This document shows positions 26,767-34,847 of a stretch of 64,000 bases of DNA, piece by piece (position 1 is the stretch's first letter; every line of letters starts with the position of its first letter). Source of the stretch: Streptomyces sp. A 4/2 (GTDB lineage Bacteria; Actinomycetota; Actinomycetes; Streptomycetales; Streptomycetaceae); the NCBI RefSeq assembly GCF_940670765.1, contig NZ_CALNVW010000017.1, positions 268,770 to 332,769 on the forward strand, in the 5' to 3' direction. Made by a program: the position numbers and the translations under genes. The notes below the pieces were generated by a model. The model did not search any database. It saw nothing but the letters and a program-made list of their open reading frames with translations, and was not told where the DNA came from.

Positions 26767-27762
26767 CTACGTCCGGTCGGTCCGGGACGCCGTCGGTCCG
26801 ACGGGCAACTCGGTCGTCCCCGCAGGAGATCCACCGGCCACCGGCCCCGAAGGCGCCTTCGGCGCGGACGACTGCGCGATGAACGCGCCGAACAGCACCA
26901 CTGCCCCGCCGATGATCTGCGGCGCGGAGAGATGCTCGCCGAGCAGCACCCAGGCGAGGACGGTCGCGATGACCGCCTCCAGGCAGGCCACCACCCCCGC
27001 CACCTGCGGGGAGAGCCTGCGCACCGAGACCACCCCGAAGACGTACGCGACGACGGTGGCGATCAGCACGATCCAGCCGAGCAGCAGCCAGGCGGGAACC
27101 GCCGTGCCGTTCATGTCCGCACGGCCCGCGAGCAGCGACCAGTCCATCTGCCACGGCCGGGCGACCGCCGTCAACAGGGCGGTGCCGACGAGCAGTCCGT
27201 AGGCGATGACACCCAGCGGGTCGACCCGGTTCTCGCCGTCGCCGCCGTGGTCGGACAGCACGAAGTAGCCGACCTGGCAGCAGGCCGCCCCCAGGGCGAG
27301 CAACAGCCCGACGGCATCGAAACTCAGCCCCGACCAGACCTCCACGACGCAGGCGAGACCGCCGACGGCGAGCACCACACCGACGGCCGCGGCACGCGTC
27401 ACCGGCCTGCGCTGGACGAACCTGACCCAGCCCAGCACGAGGGCGGGCGCAAGGTATTCGATGAGCAGGGCGACACCCACCGGGATGCGGGAGAGCGCGG
27501 CGAAGTAGCAGGCCTGCACACCCGCGACCGCGAACAGCCCGAACCCGAGGAGCAACGCGGGCCTGCGCCGTACGAGATCCCGGCGGCGCCAGGCGACAGG
27601 CAGCATCACCAGGGCGGCCCCGGCCACCCGCAGCCACACGACGTGCAGCGGGTCGAGCCCCGCTTCGATCAGCGGCTTGGCCGCGACACCTGACCCACCG
27701 AATGCGAAGGCCGACACCAGGGCGAGTCCCAGGCCGACGCTCTTCCCCTGAGACGCGTGCAT
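26767..27762 (-). CDS. EamA/DMT-superfamily transporter (exporter 3)
   Basis: 331 residues, ten predicted helices in two EamA repeats, and a Pro/Ser/Thr-rich tail of about 40 residues after the last helix (SSAPKAPSGPVAGGSP). Start is ATG 27762 or GTG 27768. It precedes exporter 2 on the same strand but is 199 bp away and not overlapping, so joint transcription is possible. The two proteins are clearly different in sequence and do not look like a recent duplication. Confidence 0.9.
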   Translation of the reverse strand: MHASQGKSVGLGLALVSAFAFGGSGVAAKPLIEAGLDPLHVVWLRVAGAALVMLPVAWRRRDLVRRRPALLLGFGLFAVAGVQACYFAALSRIPVGVALLIEYLAPALVLGWVRFVQRRPVTRAAAVGVVLAVGGLACVVEVWSGLSFDAVGLLLALGAACCQVGYFVLSDHGGDGENRVDPLGVIAYGLLVGTALLTAVARPWQMDWSLLAGRADMNGTAVPAWLLLGWIVLIATVVAYVFGVVSVRRLSPQVAGVVACLEAVIATVLAWVLLGEHLSAPQIIGGAVVLFGAFIAQSSAPKAPSGPVAGGSPAGTTELPVGPTASRTDRT

Positions 27763-27810
27763 CGGCACATCATGACAGGTGGGGTCAGGAGCGTCACCAC
27801 CGATGCGCCT

Positions 27811-27877
27811 GTCAGGTTCCGCCCTTGATGTGGACGTCAGGTTTCGCCCTTGATGTGGGCGTCAGGTTTCGCCCTTG
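27811..27877. repeat. 25-bp direct repeats made from the 3' end of the Clp-N gene
   Basis: Units starting at 27811, 27836 and 27861 share GTCAGGTTTCGCCCTT and the following GATGTGG. The third copy is the real 3' end of the Clp-N gene (its TGA at 27862-27864). The two extra copies lie downstream, so the gene's stop region has been copied in tandem. Confidence 0.9.
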
Positions 27878-28476
27878 CCGAGCCGCCCCGCCAGCACCTC
27901 CGCGTCCACCCCTGCCCGGCCCAGCACCTCGACGGCACGGCAGTCCCGGTCGCTCGCGAGCGCGGCCAGCAGATCAAGGCCGCTCACCTGCCGGTCCCCA
28001 CGCGTCCCGGCGCGCTCCAGTGCGCCCTCCATCGCCACGACCGCTGCGGGCGACCACCCCGCCACACCGGATTCGGCCACCACGGGAACCGCACCCGAGT
28101 CCTCCACCGAACCCTGCCAGCGCAGCCCGTAACCAATGCTGCGCTGGACGAGATAGCCCAGCACCTTGGCAACCTGCGGGCCGCCGTCGAAGGCTGCCCG
28201 CACCTCGGGATCCGTTTCGATCACCGAGTGCAGCAGGTGGGCCGTATCGATCTGGTGGTCGCCGTCCCGCAGCGCACGTCGACGTGCACCTGCCACGACC
28301 GTCGCCAGCTCCACGGTGAGTCCGGCTTCGATGTCGGCACGGGACGGGGCGGGCTGGTCATCCGGCCGGGTAGGGCTATGCACATCTTCCAGCTCACCAG
28401 ACTCCTCCGCGCGGAACATCCCCGGCGGGAAGCATTTGGGCATCCGACAGAAGTTGGGCACGGGCTCCCGAGCCAT
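27862..28476 (-). CDS. Clp N-terminal (Clp R) domain protein without an ATPase
   Basis: About 204 residues. Two Clp-N-like repeats are visible: LTVELATVVAGARRRA with DTAHLLHSVIE, and AVVAMEGALERAG with VSGLDLLAALASD. Clp-N domains in ClpA/ClpC bind adaptors and substrates. Free-standing copies without the AAA domain are common in Streptomyces and may act as adaptors or decoys. The start is uncertain: ATG 28476 touches AAGGAGG, and in-frame starts at 28461 (GTG), 28443 and 28419 (ATG) are possible. Confidence 0.8.
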   Translation of the reverse strand: MAREPVPNFCRMPKCFPPGMFRAEESGELEDVHSPTRPDDQPAPSRADIEAGLTVELATVVAGARRRALRDGDHQIDTAHLLHSVIETDPEVRAAFDGGPQVAKVLGYLVQRSIGYGLRWQGSVEDSGAVPVVAESGVAGWSPAAVVAMEGALERAGTRGDRQVSGLDLLAALASDRDCRAVEVLGRAGVDAEVLAGRLGKGET

Positions 28477-28612
28477 CCTCCTTACGGATGAGATGGCGAT
28501 TTCACGCCAAAGAGGTGCGCGCCGCCTTGCCACGCTCCCCCTCGCAACCACGACCCGCCCGAATCCGTCTCACTTCGACAGGACCCCAGGCCCACCACGA
28601 GACGGAGGAAAC

Positions 28613-28792
28613 TTGCCCCTGTGGATGGTCGCGCTGCTCGCCAGGGACGGAATGCAGTACGTGTACCGGGTCTACGCCCCGCACGACGCGCTGCCCGGCG
28701 ATCTCTTCTGGGCAGCTTTCCACTGCCATGACGAGAGCGCACGCCCCCGGGCCTCCGACTGGTTCGATTCCGCCGAGATCTGGCAGATCTGA
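28613..28792 (+). CDS. Small 59-residue hypothetical protein, TTG start
   Basis: Starts at TTG 28613, four bases after a strong GGAGG; an alternative is the ATG at 28625. The product is acidic and aromatic (LLARDGMQYVYRVYAPHDAL, then FHCHDESARPRASDWF) with no membrane segment. The function is unknown. It is divergent from the Clp-N gene and 78 bp before an SRPBCC gene on the same strand. Confidence 0.6.
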   Translation: MPLWMVALLARDGMQYVYRVYAPHDALPGDLFWAAFHCHDESARPRASDWFDSAEIWQI

Positions 28793-28870
28793 CGCTTCAT
28801 CAGTATTGAATGTTCTCGGCCCAGCGGCTACGTTCCGCGACATCGCAACCCGACGAGAAGGGGTGGTCGC

Positions 28871-29299
28871 ATGGCCGAAGTCAGCGCCGAGGCTCGGATC
28901 GAAGCACCGGCCGAGAAGGTGTGGACCCAGCTGACCGACTTCAGCTCGTACGGCGAGTGGAACGCCACACACACCAGCTTCCCCAAGGGCGGCCCGGCCG
29001 AGCTCGCGGTCGGGGCCACCTACGAGGAGAACATGAAACTGATGGGCTTCCCCGCGGAGGTGAACTGGACGGTCGACCAGCTGGAAACCACGGCGCTGCT
29101 GGTCACCCGTGGCAAGGGACCGATGGGCGTCAACCTCGCGATGCGCTACTCGCTCACGGCGGACGGCGACGCGACCCTGGTCCGCATCGACGGAGAGTTC
29201 ACCGGCGCGGCCGTGTCGCTGATGGCGGGCAAGCTCAAGGATTCGGCGACCGCCGCGCTCCACGAGTCGCTGCGCAAGCTCGCCGGACTGGTCACCTGA
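28871..29299 (+). CDS. SRPBCC-family (START-like) ligand-binding protein
   Basis: 142 residues with the polyketide cyclase/SRPBCC fold: EARIEAPAEKVWTQLTDFSSYGEWN at the N-terminus and a long C-terminal helix (AATAALHESLRKLAGL). Such proteins hold hydrophobic ligands or act as cyclases or dehydratases; nothing here identifies a substrate. ATG 28871 follows GAAGGGG. A strong hairpin terminator follows the stop. Confidence 0.85.
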   Translation: MAEVSAEARIEAPAEKVWTQLTDFSSYGEWNATHTSFPKGGPAELAVGATYEENMKLMGFPAEVNWTVDQLETTALLVTRGKGPMGVNLAMRYSLTADGDATLVRIDGEFTGAAVSLMAGKLKDSATAALHESLRKLAGLVT

Positions 29300-29317
29300 C
29301 CGCGCGACCCCGCACAG

Positions 29318-29355
29318 CAGGTGGCGCCCCACGGATCTCCGTGGGGCGCCACCTG
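29318..29355. terminator. Long perfect hairpin terminator
   Basis: CAGGTGGCGCCCCACGGA is followed after two bases by its exact reverse complement, an 18-bp arm that will fold with a slightly larger loop. It separates the convergent SRPBCC and PadR genes and should stop transcription from both sides. Confidence 0.9.
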
Positions 29356-29361
29356 CATACC

Positions 29362-29426
29362 GGCATCTGCCGGGTAGGGCCGAGCCGGCCCCGTACGGGC
29401 ATCCGCCGGGTAGGGCCGGGCCGGCC
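29362..29426. repeat. Two 29-bp direct repeats before the PadR stop codon
   Basis: Copies at 29362-29390 and 29398-29426 share GCCGGGTAGGGCCG and flanks with two mismatches, 36 bp apart, in the short space between the terminator and the PadR gene. Confidence 0.8.
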
Positions 29427-29429
29427 GAT

Positions 29430-30017
29430 TCAGTCCTCGTCGGCCAGGATCAGATAGAGCTTCTTCCGGGACTCCCCGATGACGGCCATCGCCTTCTTGC
29501 GCTGCTCGGGCGTACCGGTCCTCCAGACCTGACCGAACGCCTCCATCAGACCGAATCCGGCCTGCCGGACCTCGTTCATCGTCTCCCAGTCGCCACCGCG
29601 CCCCGCCGCGTCCTCCCAGGGGGCGTCGGGCCCCTCGTCGGCCGCCGTGCGCCCGGACCCGGTGAGCGTGAACAGCTTCTTGCCGCCCTCGCTCTCGCTG
29701 GTGATCAGCCCCTCGTCCTCGAGCAGCTGAAGCGTCGGATAGACGGAACCGGGACTGGGGCGCCAGGCCCCGCCACTGCGCTCGCCGATCTCCTGAATCA
29801 TTTCGTAGCCGTGCATGGCCCGGTCCTTGAGCAGAGCCAGGATCGACGCACGCACGTCACCGCGGCGCGCCCTGCCCCTGGGTCCGCCCCTGCCGCCGCG
29901 CCCGCCGAAAGGGCCGCCGAACGGAGGGCCGAACGGACCGAAGGCCCCCCGACGCCCTTCGAAGTCACCCCGACCCTGATGGCCGGGGCCGCCGTTTCCA
30001 TGTCCATGGGAACGCAT
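29430..30017 (-). CDS. PadR-family transcriptional regulator with a Gly-rich N-terminal arm
   Basis: 195 residues. A disordered Gly/Phe/Arg-rich arm of about 50 residues (GPFGPPFGGPFGGRGGRGG) precedes the PadR winged helix (DVRASILALLKDRAMHGYEMIQ and SPGSVYPTLQLLEDEGLI). A C-terminal dimerisation helix ends in ESRKKLYLILADED. ATG 30017 is preferred over GTG 30026, because GGAAGG then has normal spacing. PadR proteins are usually repressors of exporters or stress genes; no adjacent target remains because a transposon lies upstream. Confidence 0.9.
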   Translation of the reverse strand: MRSHGHGNGGPGHQGRGDFEGRRGAFGPFGPPFGGPFGGRGGRGGPRGRARRGDVRASILALLKDRAMHGYEMIQEIGERSGGAWRPSPGSVYPTLQLLEDEGLITSESEGGKKLFTLTGSGRTAADEGPDAPWEDAAGRGGDWETMNEVRQAGFGLMEAFGQVWRTGTPEQRKKAMAVIGESRKKLYLILADED

Positions 30018-30060
30018 CGCGCTCACTTCCTTCCATCGTTGATCTGTCGCGATGCGTCAA

Positions 30061-30070
30061 CGATATATCG
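30061..30070. promoter_or_regulatory. 10-bp palindrome CGATATATCG, candidate PadR operator
   Basis: A perfect AT-centred palindrome 44 bp upstream of the padR start, in otherwise GC-rich DNA. PadR proteins commonly bind ATAT-containing palindromes, so autoregulation is likely. Confidence 0.6.
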
Positions 30071-30108
30071 GAACTGTTCTTTTAGCAATGCACTCGAAAC
30101 CGCATACG

Positions 30109-30185
30109 TGTCCTGTGACAGCGAATCTCGTTCGATTGCCACTGAACTTTGACCACCGGTACGTTCCTGCCACCGAACTTTGACC
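30109..30185. repeat. Left end of the Tn7-like transposon with TnsB-binding repeats
   Basis: Three repeat units are seen: the terminal TGTCCTGTGACAGCGAA, then GATTGCCACTGAACTTTGACC minus its last base at 30134-30154, and TGCCACCGAACTTTGACC at 30168-30185. The common core is GCCACTGAACTTTGACC. They match the right-end units in inverted orientation. Confidence 0.85.
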
Positions 30186-30200
30186 GTTGAGGTTGGAGGC

Positions 30201-30965
30201 GTGGTGGGGGCATCGGCTCAGGCGTACGGGGATCCGGCGTTATCTGCCTTTGAGCTGGACTTTCTTGAGTCTGGTGGGCGTCGTCGCGGGCCGTTGGGCC
30301 AGTTGTGGAGTACGCGGTTTGAGGGCGTTCAGCCGGTACGTGAGTTCCGGTGGGCGAAGGGTGGGGAGAGCTTCCCGGGCTGGTACTTCGCGGCGACGAC
30401 CAGCGGTCACGTGGGCTACGAGTCGTGGCTGGAGCGGGACTGTTTGATCTTGCTGGACCGTGATCCGAGGGTTGTCGGGATCGCCTCGCAGCCGTTCTGG
30501 TTGCACTGGCAGGACGGTCCTGCACTGCGTCGCCATGCGCCTGACCACTTCGTACGCCTTGCTGACGGGCGGGCCAGGGTGGTCGATGTCCGGTCCGCGG
30601 ACCGGCTGGACGAACGAACCGGAGAGGCGTTCGCGGCGACGCGTCGGGACTGTGAGGCGGTGGGCTGGGAGTTTGCGTGGATGGGCACGCCCGAGCCGGT
30701 GTTCATGGCGAACTTGCGCTGGCTGGCCCGCTACCGGCGGACCCGCTCGGGACGCCCGGAGGGGGTGGCGGCCTCGCTGGTGGAGGTCTTCGAGGAGCCG
30801 CTGCCGTTGTGGTCGGGAGCCGGCAGGGTGGGCGATCGGCTGCAGGTCCTGCCGGTCCTGTTTCATCTGCTGTGGTCCGGACGGCTGGGCACGGACCTGG
30901 AGTCCGCGGTGCTGGGGGCGGACAGCCTCGTCTGGACAGAAGGGCGGGCGGCATGGGCAGGATGA
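30201..30965 (+). CDS. tnsA: TnsA-like transposon endonuclease
   Basis: 254 residues resembling the TnsA-like heteromeric transposase endonuclease of actinobacteria. TnsA cuts the 5' strands at the transposon ends so that transposition is cut-and-paste. The restriction-like core is visible: Glu74 in GYESWLERD, Asp115 in HAPDHFVRL and D-V-R (129-131) where Tn7 TnsA has Q-x-K. The Arg replaces the usual Lys, as in related actinobacterial proteins. The start is uncertain: GTG 30201 and GTG 30204 both follow GGAGG closely. It overlaps tnsB by 13 bases, so the two are coupled. Confidence 0.82.
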   Translation: MVGASAQAYGDPALSAFELDFLESGGRRRGPLGQLWSTRFEGVQPVREFRWAKGGESFPGWYFAATTSGHVGYESWLERDCLILLDRDPRVVGIASQPFWLHWQDGPALRRHAPDHFVRLADGRARVVDVRSADRLDERTGEAFAATRRDCEAVGWEFAWMGTPEPVFMANLRWLARYRRTRSGRPEGVAASLVEVFEEPLPLWSGAGRVGDRLQVLPVLFHLLWSGRLGTDLESAVLGADSLVWTEGRAAWAG

Positions 30966-32368
30966 AGCGGCCGGGTCGGGTCGCGGTCGGTGACCGGGTG
31001 CGGTTCGAGGGCCAGATCCGCGGAGTGCTCGCCGTTGCCGCCCAGGCGGTGACGCTGGCGGAGGGCGAAGAGCCGTATCGGGTCGTGCCGTTGCTCGAGT
31101 TGTTCGCGGCAGCCGATTTCAAGGTCGTGGACAGCCCGGTTCGGATGCCGTTGCCGGCGGCCTCGCTGCTGGAGGCATTTCCCGCCCGGGAGGTGGAGAG
31201 GGCTCTGTGGTGGGAGGGCCACATCCTGGAGGTGCTGCACGGGCTGCCGCCCGGAGCGGAGCCCGGTACGGCGGTCCGGCCTGAGTACGGGCCGGAGCGG
31301 TCCTTGACCGCCCGGCAGCGGGCAAAGGCCGCTGAGCTGACTGCCGCTGGTCACAAGGTCTCTGCCAGTACGGTCGCCCACCGTCGGCGTCGCTACCAGG
31401 AACGCGGGGTGCTGGGCCTGGCCGATCACCGGCCGGTCCGCAGGACGGCCGAGTTCGGGGAGGTCGACGATGCGGTGGTGGCCGCGATGCGGCAGGCGAT
31501 CAAGGAAGCGGTGGACGCCTCAACCCGCACGGGGACGTTCATTTTGTGGCGGACCGGCGAGATCCTCAAGGAAGCACCTGGTGGGCAGGGAGTTGGGCTT
31601 CCCTCGCAGCGGACGCTCTACCGGCTGCTGGCGAAGCTGACTTCGGGCACTCACACGTCCGGCTCGGCGGTGACCCGCAGGTCCAGGGCCCACGGGGCCA
31701 CGACGCCGCACGGTGAACTGCCCGTGTTCGCACCGGGCGAGGTCATGCAGATCGACTCCACCTCGCTGGATGTGCTGGTCCTGCTCGACAACGGCGTCAC
31801 GGGCAGAGTCGAGCTCACCGCCATGATCGATGTCGCCACTAGGACGCTGACAGCGGCGGTGCTGCGGCCGACCACGAAAGCCGTGGATGCCAGCGTGCTG
31901 CTGGCCCGCACCGTCACTCCCGAACTGATGCGGCCGGGCTGGGCGGACGCGCTCAGGATGTCCCGCTCGGTGTTGCCGCACCGCAGGCTCCTGGCCCTGG
32001 ACGAGCGTCTGGCCCATGCGGCGGCCCGGCCGGTGATCGTCCCGGAGGTCATCGTCTGTGATCACGGCAAGGCCTTCCTCTCCCGCAACTTCATCTCCTC
32101 CTGCCGGTTCTTGGAGATCGAAGTGCAGCCGGCCCATCAGTGCTCGCCCTTCGAGAAGGGGCATATCGAGAAGATGCTGGGCTCGGTGGCCACGCTGTTC
32201 GCACAGTTCCTGCCCACCTACACCGGCCGCAGCGTCGAACACCGCGGCCGGCACCTGGAACGCGAACGGGTGTGGTCGCTGCTGGAGTTGCAGGAGCTGC
32301 TGGACGAGTGGATCGTCGACCACTTTACCGACCGCGGGAGCTCATGTTCCGGCTCTGACCTGCGGTGA
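30953..32368 (+). pseudogene. tnsB: tnsB 5' part (Mu/TnsB-type DDE transposase), interrupted
   Basis: 457 native residues (30953-32323) followed by 14 foreign ones read from the inserted element to a stop at 32368. Present are an N-terminal HTH (about 115-160), and the integrase core with Asp268 (MQIDSTSLD), Asp370 (VIVCDHGKAF) and Glu406 (KGHIEKMLG), so all DDE residues lie in this part. The native sequence stops at VDH (32321-32323) where the tyrosine-recombinase element begins. The C-terminal beta-barrel and TnsC-contact tail are at 38751-39440. Joined, they make a 686-residue protein, a normal length for this family. Confidence 0.92.
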
Positions 32369-32449
32369 TTCATAGACTACATGTCCGCGACGGTCAGGTG
32401 AGGCCGTTTCCGTAGCTCATCTGGGTGGTCTCGTGTGTCGGCTGCATGC

Positions 32450-32950
32450 TCACGGTGTCGCAGGGTTTCCGGTATTCGCGGGGCAGTCGTGCTGGTGGGG
32501 CTGGGGTCCTGCGATGTTGAGGACGGGGTCTTCTCCTTCGGGGATTTCGAAGACGAAGACGACGCCGGAGGCCGTGGCCTGGACCGAGCACTGGTTGTCG
32601 AAGGTCAGCGGTGTGTAGGGCTGCCAGGCGCAACCGGTGCGGTCGAGAGATTCGATCACGTCGGCGTACTTGATCTTGCCGGGGAATGTCTCCCTGCCGA
32701 CCAGGCCGATGGGGAGATCGATGACATCACGCCAGGTCTGGAGACAGATCAGGATGATCTTCTGGCAGCGGCAGACACTCAGCTCAAGGTCGCCGTAGGC
32801 GAACAGACGCGGCCACGATCGACGCTTCCCGATGACCACTTCAAAGGGCTCACCGAGGGCCGCAGTGACCTCGTCCCAGGCGGCGCCGTTCGAGACCGGA
32901 CCCAGCCGTCCCGACTGGGCGAGTTCCGTTAGGACGTCGAGTAGCTCCAT
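32450..32950 (-). CDS. Hypothetical cargo protein of the Tn554-type element
   Basis: 166 residues from ATG 32950 (MELLDVLTELAQSGRLGP); 32989 is a longer alternative. No membrane segment or known catalytic motif is seen. The sequence is acidic with internal aromatic clusters (LFAYGDLELSVCRCQKIILI) and reads like the small immunity-type proteins found near mobile elements, but I do not recognise a family. The 126 bp between the element's left end and its stop hold no gene. Confidence 0.6.
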   Translation of the reverse strand: MELLDVLTELAQSGRLGPVSNGAAWDEVTAALGEPFEVVIGKRRSWPRLFAYGDLELSVCRCQKIILICLQTWRDVIDLPIGLVGRETFPGKIKYADVIESLDRTGCAWQPYTPLTFDNQCSVQATASGVVFVFEIPEGEDPVLNIAGPQPHQHDCPANTGNPATP

Positions 32951-33037
32951 GGGGCAGGAGCCTGTCATCTGCGGCGATGGGCTGTCCAACGGCTTTGGGT
33001 GAGGTGGGGCGAGGAAAGCATGGAGGCGTGTCGTTGA

Positions 33038-33157
33038 TCAGTCGGGCTGAGCCATCCCGCGGTGGCGGTGGGCGTTGTCGAACAGAGCCCAGCCGTCGAG
33101 TTCGAAGTAGAACCAAATGCCTTCTTCATCCCAGTAACAGCGGAGCCACTTCGTCAC
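33038..33157 (-). CDS. Very short ORF, possibly a gene fragment
   Basis: GTG 33157 to TGA 33038 reads 39 residues with unusual aromatic content (WLRCYWDEEGIWFYFELDGW). The frame is open further upstream without a start (ATYRGR...). It has no clear ribosome site. It looks like the C-terminal piece of a larger lost protein within the cargo region. Confidence 0.35.
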   Translation of the reverse strand: MTKWLRCYWDEEGIWFYFELDGWALFDNAHRHRGMAQPD

Positions 33158-33226
33158 TCGGCCACGATAAGTCGCGCCTGCGACAAGGGCTGGCCTGGCT
33201 CCGCGCGTGCCAGCTTCCGAGGCTGG

Positions 33227-33649
33227 TCAAGGGTCTGAGGGCGCGTCGATTGCTCCGGCTGAGCGGAGCGCGCGGCCGAGGTCTCCGACGAGAATCCGCG
33301 GGTGGCGGCGCCACCACATGTCGTCGGGATCGAAACGGCTGATCCAGTGGAACTGGGACAGTGCCTGGCCGTCGTCGAAGGCGGTCGCGGCCCGGAAGCG
33401 GTTGTCGAGTTCCTGGATCCGCTGGTTCCAGGCCACGAGCACGTGCCCGGGCAGGAGAACCCACGCCTCGTGGAGCCAGTTCCGGCTGTAGAGGTCGTTG
33501 GTGTACTCGTCGATGAAATCCTCGTAGCCGTTCTCAACGGTCCCGACGAGCGAGGCCCACTGGTCGACCATCTCTGTGACGGTGAACGCCTTGCGCCAGC
33601 CGCGCCCGTGCAGTACCTCGCCTGCCGCTGGGTCGTCCTGGGGCTCCAT
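33227..33649 (-). CDS. Hypothetical cargo protein of the Tn554-type element
   Basis: 140 residues from ATG 33649. It is soluble and rich in Trp and Asp (FTVTEMVDQWASLVGTVENG, then FHWISRFDPDDMWWRRHPRI). No known motif is seen. It may be co-transcribed with the next minus-strand gene upstream, 73 bp away. Confidence 0.55.
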   Translation of the reverse strand: MEPQDDPAAGEVLHGRGWRKAFTVTEMVDQWASLVGTVENGYEDFIDEYTNDLYSRNWLHEAWVLLPGHVLVAWNQRIQELDNRFRAATAFDDGQALSQFHWISRFDPDDMWWRRHPRILVGDLGRALRSAGAIDAPSDP

Positions 33650-33721
33650 GCTGGGGATGTTCGCATGACCCCGGCTGGTGCGGCTACTGGCTTTCCCCGG
33701 CTTCGAGACCGAGGGGGCTGT

Positions 33722-34198
33722 TCATGTATCGCGTCCGATTGGACGCGTCCAGACCGGGAACGGCGGCGGCACGGCTTCCGCCCGGTCCTGGCCGTCGGAC
33801 TCGAATGACGTGAGTTCGGTCCACGGTACCGAGCCGGGGTCACTGTCGTCGAGGAAGCTGGTGATGATCGGTTCGAGCATCTCGGTCAGCACGTAGTTGC
33901 CAGCGAACGGGAGCGATTCCGGGGGTTGGGAGGAAGTCGAACAGCGCAGTTGTCCGGCTTGGTCGTCGTGCCAGACGTAGAAGGTGGCGGACCCGTGCAG
34001 ACCGAGGGCCCGAATGCGGTCACGCAACGCCCTCGCTGTGCTCTCGAAGGCGGCAGCCACCTCCTCCACGGACAGCGTCGCCCGCTCCTCGGCGTCGGTG
34101 CCGAGATGCCAGGTGTTGGTCTGCGACTCGGTCGCCTGGTTGCCCGGGTCCAGGACCAAGGGCTCGTCCGCGACCTCTGCGATGAACGTCAACAGCAT
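33722..34198 (-). CDS. Hypothetical cargo protein of the Tn554-type element
   Basis: 158 residues from ATG 34198 (MLLTFIAEVADEPLVLDPG); a start at 34252 would add 18 residues. It is acidic and soluble, with VEEVAAAFESTARALRDRIR as a likely helix. No family recognised. It lies 67 bp downstream of tnpC, between the recombinase genes and the rest of the cargo. Confidence 0.55.
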   Translation of the reverse strand: MLLTFIAEVADEPLVLDPGNQATESQTNTWHLGTDAEERATLSVEEVAAAFESTARALRDRIRALGLHGSATFYVWHDDQAGQLRCSTSSQPPESLPFAGNYVLTEMLEPIITSFLDDSDPGSVPWTELTSFESDGQDRAEAVPPPFPVWTRPIGRDT

Positions 34199-34265
34199 CG
34201 GCCCAGTCTGCACTACCCGCGGTGGCCGCCCCGCCACGGGCGCGGCGGCCACCGGTCATGTCGGA

Positions 34266-34847
34266 TCAGCCCGCCGGAGCCGCGATCTGGGCTTCAAGGT
34301 CGGCGACGCGGCGGTCCTGGAAGCGGAGGTTGGAGCGGGCTGCCTTGAGGCGTTCGTCGAGAGTGCGGTTGTCGGCGGTGAGCTGGCGGACGCGCTGCTT
34401 GAGGGTGGTGTTCTCGGTGGTGATCCGCTGGAGGGTCTCTTCTGTCCACTCGGCTTGCAAGTCGCGGACCTGGCCGAGGAGTTCACCGATTCGGGTGCGC
34501 TGGGACTGGATCTCGGCGTGGGCGGTCTTGAGGGCCTCCTCGGCGTTCAGCGCGCGTTCACGCCAGGTCGCCTCGCGCTGGTCCTCCTGCTCGGCGAGGC
34601 TTCGGTGGCGGTGGTCGCCGGCCTCGGTCAGTGCTGCGGCGACAGCGGCTCTGGCCTCGCGGTTGTCGTAGAGGAAGGTGCGGGAGACGTCCGCGCGGCG
34701 GGCGACAGCGGCGACGCTGATCTGGGCCTTCTCCCGGCGGAGGCGGGTGATGGCCTCATGGACGCGTCCGAGCGCGGTCTGTGTCTTGCGGTGCCGGGCG
34801 GCGAGAGCCGCGGCGGTGCGGTCCGGGGGGACGGTGTTGGTGTTCAT
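34266..34847 (-). CDS. TnpC-like coiled-coil protein (DUF6262 type)
   Basis: 193 residues. The N-terminal part reads as an HTH (ISVAAVARRADVSRTFLYDN), and the remainder (about 85-190) is a long coiled coil (ERALNAEEALKTAHAEIQSQ and onwards). It is the third gene of the recombinase trio and overlaps tnpB by ATGA, which is the arrangement of TnpC in Tn554. TnpC of Tn554 is not strictly required but influences frequency and orientation. Confidence 0.8.
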   Translation of the reverse strand: MNTNTVPPDRTAAALAARHRKTQTALGRVHEAITRLRREKAQISVAAVARRADVSRTFLYDNREARAAVAAALTEAGDHRHRSLAEQEDQREATWRERALNAEEALKTAHAEIQSQRTRIGELLGQVRDLQAEWTEETLQRITTENTTLKQRVRQLTADNRTLDERLKAARSNLRFQDRRVADLEAQIAAPAG

